Source: Coriobacteriales bacterium
Lineage (GTDB): Bacteria; Actinomycetota; Coriobacteriia; Coriobacteriales; UBA8131
Assembly (NCBI GenBank): GCA_031254255.1
Contig: JAIRUT010000107.1
Coordinates: 1-13,487, forward strand
Reading direction: 5' to 3'
DNA: 13,487 bases
Positions 8,139-13,487 of this stretch are shown in pieces (within the stretch, counting starts at the first letter, position 1; every line of letters starts with the position of its first letter). The notes below the pieces were generated by a model that saw only the letters and a list, made by a program, of their open reading frames with translations, was not told the origin of the DNA and ran no database searches. The translations under genes were made by a program, and so were the position numbers.

Positions 8139-8167
8139 AGTATAAAAGCTCAATATCGGAAGGACAA
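8139..8167 (-). promoter_or_regulatory. Likely promoter of the cyclo-ligase gene
   Basis: On the - strand TTGTCC (8162-8167) and TATACT (8139-8144) are 17 bases apart, close to the sigma-70-type ideal. The site lies about 80 bases upstream of the start at 8059 and just past the mtaB terminator. A 7-base inverted repeat (ccgatat 8124-8130, atatcgg 8153-8159) brackets the -10 region and might be an operator, though it is short. Confidence 0.55.
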
Positions 8168-8185
8168 GTTGGATTCCATAAAAAA

Positions 8186-8219
8186 GAAACAAGCCGGATC
8201 CGAAGACCCGACTTGTTTC
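8186..8219 (-). terminator. Rho-independent terminator of mtaB
   Basis: On the - strand the arms gaaacaagtcgg and ccggcttgtttc pair over 12 positions (one G-T) around a 10-base loop and run straight into six Ts (complement of 8180-8185). It begins 47 bases after the mtaB stop and clearly separates mtaB from the cyclo-ligase gene. Confidence 0.9.
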
Positions 8220-8266
8220 ATAAAGACAAAACCTTCTAAGCGGCCTGTCTTAAAACTTCATATAAC

Positions 8267-9664
8267 TCACAGATCGTACAGTTCAGCCTTGAACTTCGGA
8301 TTGTCAGCATTGGAAGCCAGTTGCTCCTCGATGAAGGCACCTTCATCATTGGTGATGGCAGCAACATCAGATTGCAGAGCAGCAAGAGCAGCCTTCTCAC
8401 GGTCGTTGAGGCGCAGTTTGCCAGTGTCGAAGCCCTTCTGGATCGCCTTGCAAGCAACCTCAACGGTCCTCTTGCAGCGAGCGAAGTAGTTGTCAGAACC
8501 ATCGACGATGCCCTTGGCCATTTCCAGAGCCACATCCGGACGAAGGATGTAAGCATGCGGATCCAGGTAGCTGTCGCTATCGGCATAGAGATCGCGGAGT
8601 TGCAGATCCATGCCAGCGGCGCGAGCACCATTGAGCAGACGGCAGTCATAAGCGAGTTGCTCAAGACCGACGACTTCGCCCCAGCCACCGAGCAGCTTGA
8701 TGTGCTGGATGGACTCATTTGACCACAGGTCGGCGCAGCAGATGGCTACGTTACCAACGCGGGAGAGGTGGGCGACGCAAGCGACGTGACCTTCCATGGT
8801 GATCGGGGAGCCGGTGATGGCCTTGACGATAACGCCTTCATAACCGCAGTCCTTGTCCGGACCCACAGCGCCAACTTCATTGGCGATCATGGTGCGGGAG
8901 GCAGCGGCGACGCGAGCGACAGCGCCGAATACGCGAGAGATATAATTCTGCTCAGCCAAAACCATGGCGGTGTTGGCAAAACCACAAGCGGTGTCGCCAG
9001 CGGCGAAGCAACCCTTATGCTTGGCAGCAACATCAACAATCATGCTCCAAAGCTTCTCCATGTCGCGAGCGCCAAGGACGCCGAGGGCGAAGATGATCTT
9101 GCTAATATCGTTGTACATCAGACCTTCATCATGAACATCCTTGCCACCGATTGACTCGATTGACAGGAAGTCATTACCAGCAGCAGCACTACCCTCCATG
9201 GAACGGACTACCTTGTCCCACAGATTTCCGTGCCACATGTGATCCAGACCCTCATGAGCGCCGACTTCGCGGACATCAACAGGAGTGGAGCGGACAGCGA
9301 CCTTCAGGCCGTACTTCTGATAATAGGATTCACAAACCTCTTCGATAACTTCCATGTGCTGGATGCCCCACTCAGGCTCAAATGTTGTTTGGGGAACCCA
9401 TTCGCACTCAAGCTGAACACCAGGAACCTCAAGATCGACGGCGCGTGCACAGATGCCATCAGCGATCTCCCTGTAGATGTCCAGAACTTCCGGCATTGAT
9501 TCTTTGGTGACAAGCATGGTCGGCAGAGTGAAGTTAACTTCCGGCATGATTTGTCCGCCGCCGATAACCATACCCCTCTTGGTGGTTACGGGCTTCAGTG
9601 CCTTACCATATACGAAATCTTTGATGTCCGTATAAGCTGTGGTAGTAAAACTTTTCCTTCCCAT
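8267..9664 (-). CDS. mtaB: MtaB-type methanol:corrinoid methyltransferase
   Basis: Zinc-dependent cytoplasmic methyltransferase, 465 residues, much like the methanogen MtaB in length and motif order. MtaB cleaves the C-O bond of methanol and transfers the methyl group to Co(I) of a corrinoid protein (MtaC). Zinc ligands known from Methanosarcina barkeri MtaB (Glu164, Cys220, Cys269) appear to correspond to E170 (SIESIGGKD), C227 (AGDTACGFANTAM) and C273 (GPDKDCGYEGVIVKAI). Other shared blocks are CCADLWSNES and LAYDCRLLN. The start at 9664 is fixed by a strong AAGGAG site 10 bases upstream; a longer in-frame start at 9742 has unlike-family sequence. Upstream on the same strand, 213 bases away, lies a PocR/AraC regulator; downstream is a strong terminator, so mtaB is likely monocistronic. 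No mtaC or mtaA is adjacent. Methanol is the default substrate, but another methoxy or methyl donor is possible because only family-level features are seen. Confidence 0.92.
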   Translation of the reverse strand: MGRKSFTTTAYTDIKDFVYGKALKPVTTKRGMVIGGGQIMPEVNFTLPTMLVTKESMPEVLDIYREIADGICARAVDLEVPGVQLECEWVPQTTFEPEWGIQHMEVIEEVCESYYQKYGLKVAVRSTPVDVREVGAHEGLDHMWHGNLWDKVVRSMEGSAAAGNDFLSIESIGGKDVHDEGLMYNDISKIIFALGVLGARDMEKLWSMIVDVAAKHKGCFAAGDTACGFANTAMVLAEQNYISRVFGAVARVAAASRTMIANEVGAVGPDKDCGYEGVIVKAITGSPITMEGHVACVAHLSRVGNVAICCADLWSNESIQHIKLLGGWGEVVGLEQLAYDCRLLNGARAAGMDLQLRDLYADSDSYLDPHAYILRPDVALEMAKGIVDGSDNYFARCKRTVEVACKAIQKGFDTGKLRLNDREKAALAALQSDVAAITNDEGAFIEEQLASNADNPKFKAELYDL

Positions 9665-9674
9665 AAGCCTACAT

Positions 9675-9680
9675 CTCCTT
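9675..9680 (-). promoter_or_regulatory. mtaB ribosome binding site
   Basis: AAGGAG on the - strand, 10 bases upstream of the ATG at 9664 inside a purine-rich stretch. It is the best ribosome site near this gene and settles the start against the longer frame. Confidence 0.8.
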
Positions 9681-9782
9681 TTTGTTTGGATTGATCGACA
9701 TGATTTACAATTGAAATGGTACAAAAACAACAATCTGCCCAAGCACTGATGACATCATACGAATTAACTCCAAAGTTTTCTT

Positions 9783-9815
9783 GTAATTATTTCTTAATAT
9801 ATCGTAAGAAATTAC
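9783..9815. repeat. AT-rich inverted repeat between the regulator and mtaB
   Basis: gtaat-tat-ttctta at 9783-9796 faces taagaaattac at 9805-9815: 11 pairs with a 3-base bulge around an 8-base centre. It lies about 120 bases upstream of the mtaB start. A 12-base perfect palindrome, gggattaatccc, is at 9855-9866, closer to the regulator's stop. Either may be an operator; the first could instead be a poor terminator for the regulator, but no T-tract follows it. Confidence 0.45.
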
Positions 9816-9877
9816 CTCGGATGATTTTTTATTGGAAAACTTCTGAATAATCTGGGGATTAATCCCGGATAAACTGG

Positions 9878-11146
9878 TCAGTTTGTGACAGCTGGAGAGC
9901 TTGTTATCCGATAATGGTAAGGTGTGATTCCCTCGTATTGTTTGAACACTCGAGCAAAGTAACTCTGATCAGCAAAGCCAACCTTATAACTGATGTCAGC
10001 AATGCTTAGATCGTGGTTAGGCATCAGCTCTTTGCTTTTTTCGATCCGAATACGGTTCAGACAGCTTTTGAAGCTCTGACCCATCTCGTTTTTAAATAGG
10101 GTGCAGAGGTAGGTCGGAGAGAAGGAAACATGTGCTGCGACTTCATTCAAGGTGATTTTCTCACCGTAATGCTCAAGAAGATAAGCCAATGACTCTTTAA
10201 TTGCTTCAGCGTGCTTGGAGTTGGGGTTTTTGAAGGTATGCGAAGAGAATAGTTCGAAAAGGTCATTAAGCCAGATCACAATGTCGTCAAGGGTCTTGTG
10301 CTCCTCGATTTCTATTGAGGCCTTGTTGCGCAAGTTGGTGACCATCTTGGCGTCAGCGCCATTGTGAACTGCAGCTTGCGTCATTATTGTTACCAGTTCA
10401 ATGACCCGGCCCTTGATAAAGTCCAGATTGTTCCGGGGGTGAAAGAGTATCTGCTCAAGAATCTCATTCAACAGTATCTTGGCCTGAATGTCCTCCTGGC
10501 TGCGAAGTGTCTTGAGGAGTCGGTATTGTTCGTTGAGATTCCTCTCGTCGTCATACATGTAACTGCGTACCCTGAGGCTGGATAGCTCAAAGCCTTCTTT
10601 TTGCTCCAGGCTGTCAGATGTTGCGAAGAGTAGCTTGTCTGTAAAGTTGGCCCGATGCATCAGCTTGCCGCCACTGATGAAGGCGGTGTTCACAAAAAGC
10701 TGTTCGGCGAAGGCAGATACCATCTTTGGGCTACATCCGGGAATAGCGGAAACAATTCGATGTACCTCGGCTGTGCTGAAGGTGGAGTTTTGTGCCAGGG
10801 GGAGGACTTCAAATTGGAGGTAGTCATCCACATCTGAGAGAATGATTGGCCCACCGATCACAAAACGGCTGCAATTATTGTTTTTGACTATTGGGGTTGT
10901 AATGAAAGTCAATCCACGGGGATCAAGAAAGGTATATAGCCCGCCGTATTCTGTGGAGCGAGTCAAACTTTTGATCTTTACCTGTTCGATCTTGTCTCCG
11001 ACATCCAAGAGATTAGCAAGGAAGAGCAGGGCATCACGGGTTTTGGCATATTGATCGGTGGTGAAGAAAGCATTTCCATTGCGATCAACAACTTGGATCC
11101 CGATACCAGTGACCAGCGAATAATCTCTTAGCGAATCGAACTGCAA
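9878..11146 (-). CDS. AraC-family regulator with N-terminal PocR sensory domain
   Basis: Cytoplasmic DNA-binding regulator, 422 residues. Residues about 5-155 fit the PocR ligand-binding domain (LVTGIGIQVVDRNGNAF, then STEYGGLYTF, GLTFITTPIV and RFVIGGPIIL), a domain proposed by Anantharaman and Aravind to sense small hydrocarbon derivatives and best known from the propanediol regulator PocR. The cysteines usual in many PocR domains (in the CRYS-like and CHAG-like positions) are replaced here by STEY and DPRG. A helical middle part (about 185-300) may dimerise. The C-terminus (about 312-413) is a standard AraC/XylS double helix-turn-helix: ITLNEVAAHVSFSPTYLCTLFK and SIADISYKVGFADQSYFARVFK-type motifs (first near 331-352, second near 381-402). 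It starts with TTG at 11146, supported by GGAAGGA 8 bases upstream. Placement just upstream of mtaB suggests control of mtaB in response to methanol or a related donor; that is inference. Confidence 0.9.
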   Translation of the reverse strand: MQFDSLRDYSLVTGIGIQVVDRNGNAFFTTDQYAKTRDALLFLANLLDVGDKIEQVKIKSLTRSTEYGGLYTFLDPRGLTFITTPIVKNNNCSRFVIGGPIILSDVDDYLQFEVLPLAQNSTFSTAEVHRIVSAIPGCSPKMVSAFAEQLFVNTAFISGGKLMHRANFTDKLLFATSDSLEQKEGFELSSLRVRSYMYDDERNLNEQYRLLKTLRSQEDIQAKILLNEILEQILFHPRNNLDFIKGRVIELVTIMTQAAVHNGADAKMVTNLRNKASIEIEEHKTLDDIVIWLNDLFELFSSHTFKNPNSKHAEAIKESLAYLLEHYGEKITLNEVAAHVSFSPTYLCTLFKNEMGQSFKSCLNRIRIEKSKELMPNHDLSIADISYKVGFADQSYFARVFKQYEGITPYHYRITSSPAVTN

Positions 11147-11154
11147 TGCCAGAA

Positions 11155-11161
11155 TCCTTCC
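11155..11161 (-). promoter_or_regulatory. Ribosome binding site supporting a TTG start
   Basis: GGAAGGA on the - strand lies 8 bases upstream of TTG 11146. No in-frame ATG or GTG with a comparable site is present at the N-terminus of the PocR domain, so TTG is the best start for the regulator. Confidence 0.6.
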
Positions 11162-11391
11162 AAAGAATATACCTAGCGATCATTTTCAGGCCAGCCTAAT
11201 TTATACCATTTTCTTATCAATACCCAGTTAATGATTGTCCCGCCCAATATTTACTTCTTGCTTTGTCTAAAATTATGAGTTCAGGTACACCATCAGATAT
11301 CAACCGCGAAAATATGACCGAACCATCATCCAGCGCCCCCTTGAAATGTTTCTGACAGTATAGCATTTTCTGTGGAGCATTGGGCCAGATG

Positions 11392-11435
11392 CACAAGCAC
11401 CTGCATAACTATCATTCGTTATGTAGGTGCTTGTG
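11392..11435. repeat. 18-bp-stem hairpin downstream of fdhD
   Basis: cacaagcacctgcataac (11392-11409) pairs with gttatgtaggtgcttgtg (11418-11435) over 18 positions with one G-T, around an 8-base loop. Neither strand shows a T-run directly after the stem, so it is not a canonical terminator. It could be an mRNA 3' stabiliser for the fdh transcript, a dispersed palindromic element, or an operator for the downstream regulator. Confidence 0.8.
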
Positions 11436-11473
11436 TGTATATGTAGATTCAATAAATATATATGTTGATTTTT

Positions 11474-12286
11474 TTATGGATTATACAGATTAAACCTTCC
11501 TCCCCGGGCGAAACCGACAACCGTCAATCCGTAGCTCTTGGCAAGCTCCAGAGTCATGTCTGAGGGGGCGGAACGGGAGACAATCATCGGTATGCCAGAT
11601 CGGATGACTTTTAATGCAACGCTGCTGGGGATACGCCCACTGGTGAATATGGTGGTTTGAGAGAGATCGACATTGTCTCGCAGCGCGAAGCCGATACATT
11701 TGTCGAAGGCATTGTACCTGCCGATGTCCTCGCAGAAGTAAAGGGCTTGGGAGCCCTTACAAAGCATTGCAGAATGGACATTTCCAGTTCTTTTGAAGAT
11801 CTCCGATCTTTCCAGCAGGAGGTTGGCGTTCTTGACGATCATGGTGATTGTGTTTGCATCCCAGCTGTTTGTTTGGGGGTGGATTCCTGGTCCTTTGATC
11901 GGATATGGGCTATCTCTGAAATCCCCACTGTCAGTGGTTAGAAAGAACCCTGACGACTCGCCCGTAGGTGAGTCGTCAGGGTCGGGTGATTGTAGTTCGT
12001 CTAGTTGCCCTTGTGTTACATGTACATGGGCCTTGTTGTCGACAATGTCTATCGATTCAACATTCTTATTCGAGCAGATCAGACCTTCTGAATGCAAGTA
12101 ACCAAGAACCAGTTCCTCCAGATACTCGGGAATGCAGACCAGCTTGATCAGCAGTTGACCTTCGAGAAAAATAGTAAGCTCACATTCCCTGAGGACATCA
12201 TCTAGTGACTCTGTAAACTTGCCGTCCTGATAACGTCTGATTGGACGTTTGACAGTCAGGTCCTGCTTGTTTCCTGGTCGCTGCAT
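11474..12286 (-). CDS. fdhD: Formate dehydrogenase sulfurtransferase FdhD, lacking the usual active-site cysteines
   Basis: FdhD carries sulfur from a cysteine desulfurase to the molybdenum or tungsten cofactor of formate dehydrogenase, making the enzyme active. The 270-residue product has the family landmarks: ELVLGYLHSEGLI (about 58-70), TGNVHSAMLC (168-176), EDIGRYNAFDK (186-196, with Tyr where His is usual), SGRIPSSVALKVIRSGIPMI and SRSAPSDMTLELAKSYGLTVVGFARGGRFNLY. It follows the dehydrogenase gene by 26 bases on the same strand, so they form an operon. Oddity: in E. coli the sulfur relay uses C121 and C124 of a flexible loop; the matching stretch here reads FFLTTDSGDF, with Ser120 in place of Cys and no cysteine between residues 72 and 175. 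The loop is preceded by an Asp/Ser/Pro-rich segment (about 100-113) encoded by a perfect-looking palindrome. Family identity is firm; whether it still transfers sulfur is open. Confidence 0.93.
   Translation of the reverse strand: MQRPGNKQDLTVKRPIRRYQDGKFTESLDDVLRECELTIFLEGQLLIKLVCIPEYLEELVLGYLHSEGLICSNKNVESIDIVDNKAHVHVTQGQLDELQSPDPDDSPTGESSGFFLTTDSGDFRDSPYPIKGPGIHPQTNSWDANTITMIVKNANLLLERSEIFKRTGNVHSAMLCKGSQALYFCEDIGRYNAFDKCIGFALRDNVDLSQTTIFTSGRIPSSVALKVIRSGIPMIVSRSAPSDMTLELAKSYGLTVVGFARGGRFNLYNP
11947..11982. repeat. 36-bp near-perfect palindrome inside fdhD
   Basis: accctgacgactcgcc (11947-11962) pairs with ggtgagtcgtcagggt (11967-11982) at 15 of 16 positions (G-T at 11960/11969) around the 4-base loop cgta. 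It encodes the PDDSPTGESSG part of FdhD, next to the catalytic loop. Such a stable stem within a conserved gene, in a segment that relatives do not share, suggests insertion of a small palindromic element; this is inference. Confidence 0.85.
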
Positions 12287-12312
12287 ACCCGGTAACTCTG
12301 CATCCTCTCAGA

Positions 12313-13487
12313 TCAGGCCTTGGAGACCTTGACTGCGCAGACCTTGTATTCCGGAATATGGGCAATATCGTCAAAGACCGCATTGGTCAGATGGTTGACG
12401 TTTCCATCCGGGAAGTGGAAAGTCATGAAGACCTCATGCGGATTGACCTTATCGCCGACGCGTGCGGTAGTCTCGATCTCTCCTCTGCGGGAAGCAACCT
12501 TGACTCGGCCACCATCCTTGACGCCAAGGGCATCAGCATCGATGGTATGCATTTCGATGTAGGAACTCGGAGAGAGCTTGTTGATGCCTTCGGTACGAGC
12601 GGTCATTGCTGCCGCATTGTAGTGGTAGAGCTCGCGCCCAGTGACCATCATCAGCGGGTAGTCAGTATCTGGAAGCTCTTGGGGCTCCTTGTAGACTGCG
12701 GGGAAGAACCAGCCCAGGCCCCTGGTGAATTTGCCAACATGGAGGATCTTGGTTCCAGGGTGGCCTTTGTCGGGGCAGGGCCACTGCAGGCTTTCGCCGG
12801 TGTCGAGGCGCTCGTGGCTGATACCGCCGAATGAGGGCGTCAGTTCGGATATCTCGCGCATCACATCGGCCGGACTGTCATAGTGGCAGGGATAACCCAG
12901 GCGGGTCATGACATCACAGATGATGTCGGTGTCATTGCGCATTTCACCTTCCAACTCCACGGCCTTGCGCACCCGGACGACCCGGCGCTCGGTATTGCTG
13001 AAGGTTCCGTCTTTTTCAGCATAGCTGACTCCCGGTAAAACGACATCGGCATACTGTGCCGTATCGGTCAGGAAGAGTTCTTGGATCACGAAGAACTCCA
13101 GGCTTTCCAGGCAATCTTTAACATGTTGGATGTCGGGGTCGGTGCGGATTGGATCCTCACCAAAGATATACAAGCCTTTTATCTTGCCTTCCTTGGCGGC
13201 AGGCAGAGCTTGGGTAGCCATCAGTCCAATATCCCGGCTGAGGGTTACACCCCAAGCCTTTTCAAACTTCTCTATCGTCTCTTCTTTGGCAACAGCCTGA
13301 TAGCCTGGGAAGTTATTGGGCAGTGCACCCATGTCGCAAGCGCCCTGGACATTGTTCTGGCCGCGCAGAGGGTTGATCCCGCATCCGGACCGGCCAAGTT
13401 TACCAACGGACATTGCGATATTGGAAAGGCTCATGACGCCTTCTGTGCCAGAGGAGTGCTCGGTCACGCCCAAGCAGTAGATGATTG
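12313..13487 (-). CDS. fdhA: Formate dehydrogenase catalytic (alpha) subunit, C-terminal part
   Basis: Molybdopterin oxidoreductase that interconverts CO2 and formate, here the C-terminal roughly 390 residues; the frame runs off the right edge (IIYCMGVTEHSSGTEG onwards), so the [4Fe-4S] motif, any N-terminal ferredoxin-like domain and the Cys or selenocysteine metal ligand lie outside. Seen in order: RSGCGINPLRGQNNVQGACD (cofactor-binding, a signature of NAD- and hydrogen-linked formate dehydrogenases), FGEDPIRTDPD, VIQELFLTDTAQYADVVLPG, YAEKDGTFSNTERRVVRVRKA, and the molydopterin-dinucleotide-binding domain from about YPLMMVTGRELYHYN to IPEYKVCAVKVSKA. It shares an operon with fdhD 26 bases downstream. 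In an acetogen this would supply formate to the methyl branch of the Wood-Ljungdahl pathway; without the partner subunits it cannot be told apart from an NAD-, ferredoxin- or hydrogen-linked form. Confidence 0.92.
   Translation of the reverse strand, partial: IIYCLGVTEHSSGTEGVMSLSNIAMSVGKLGRSGCGINPLRGQNNVQGACDMGALPNNFPGYQAVAKEETIEKFEKAWGVTLSRDIGLMATQALPAAKEGKIKGLYIFGEDPIRTDPDIQHVKDCLESLEFFVIQELFLTDTAQYADVVLPGVSYAEKDGTFSNTERRVVRVRKAVELEGEMRNDTDIICDVMTRLGYPCHYDSPADVMREISELTPSFGGISHERLDTGESLQWPCPDKGHPGTKILHVGKFTRGLGWFFPAVYKEPQELPDTDYPLMMVTGRELYHYNAAAMTARTEGINKLSPSSYIEMHTIDADALGVKDGGRVKVASRRGEIETTARVGDKVNPHEVFMTFHFPDGNVNHLTNAVFDDIAHIPEYKVCAVKVSKA

Larger units (their letters stand above)
11147..11473. 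other. 327-base intergenic region between fdhD and the regulator
   Basis: No gene is supported. It holds the regulator's ribosome site at its left end, a possible extended -10 on the - strand (tggtataaa, near 11202-11210) for the regulator, a long hairpin at 11392-11435, and an AT-rich stretch after the fdhD stop. I see no clear terminator with a T-tract for the fdh operon, and no riboswitch core that I recognise. Confidence 0.5.

Noticed and set aside
8321..9154. Long + strand open frames opposite mtaB
   Set aside because: mtaB has clear family motifs, zinc ligands, a strong ribosome site and a terminator on the - strand; the opposite frames have none of these.
11392..11435. Canonical terminator for the fdh operon
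   Set aside because: The stem is strong but no T-tract follows directly on either strand, so it is listed as an unexplained hairpin.

Overview
The window reads as chromosome from an anaerobic, probably acetogenic member of the Bacillota (Clostridia-like). This rests on gene content: a MtaB-type methanol:corrinoid methyltransferase, a reductive activator of corrinoid enzymes (RACE), a 5-formyl-THF cyclo-ligase, FdhD and a molybdopterin formate dehydrogenase, plus strong AAGGAG-type Shine-Dalgarno sites. The base composition looks intermediate. No rRNA or other marker fixes the genus, so this is an inference.

Layout. The left half is on the + strand: the 3' part of a XerC-type recombinase (1-1007, cut by the left edge), a 282-base AT-rich gap, a 1224-residue secreted or membrane-anchored beta-helix surface protein (1290-4964), a small DUF6951-type protein (5185-5505) and a RACE protein (5647-7179). 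The right half is on the - strand, read from the right edge inward: formate dehydrogenase catalytic subunit (12313-13487, N-terminal part outside the window), fdhD (11474-12286), a PocR-domain AraC-family regulator (9878-11146), mtaB (8267-9664) and 5-formyl-THF cyclo-ligase (7382-8059). The two halves converge on a strong, probably two-way terminator at 7254-7287. A second good terminator (8186-8219) closes mtaB, and the cyclo-ligase has its own likely promoter just beyond it.

How the genes fit together. From about 5.2 kb to the right edge almost everything concerns one-carbon metabolism. MtaB would move a methyl group from methanol (or a similar donor) onto a corrinoid protein. RACE would re-reduce that corrinoid when it oxidises to Co(II). 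The cyclo-ligase returns 5-formyl-THF to the folate C1 pool. Formate dehydrogenase, matured by FdhD, interconverts CO2 and formate. The PocR/AraC protein is a plausible methyl-donor sensor for mtaB. The corrinoid protein (MtaC) and the second methyltransferase (MtaA) are not in the window.

Oddities. Three conserved proteins (XerC, FdhD, cyclo-ligase) carry extra in-frame low-complexity segments. The one in XerC is an 18-bp tandem repeat. The one in FdhD contains a near-perfect 36-bp palindrome, sits next to the active-site loop, and that loop lacks the expected cysteines. A further 18-bp-stem hairpin with no T-tract lies between fdhD and the regulator.
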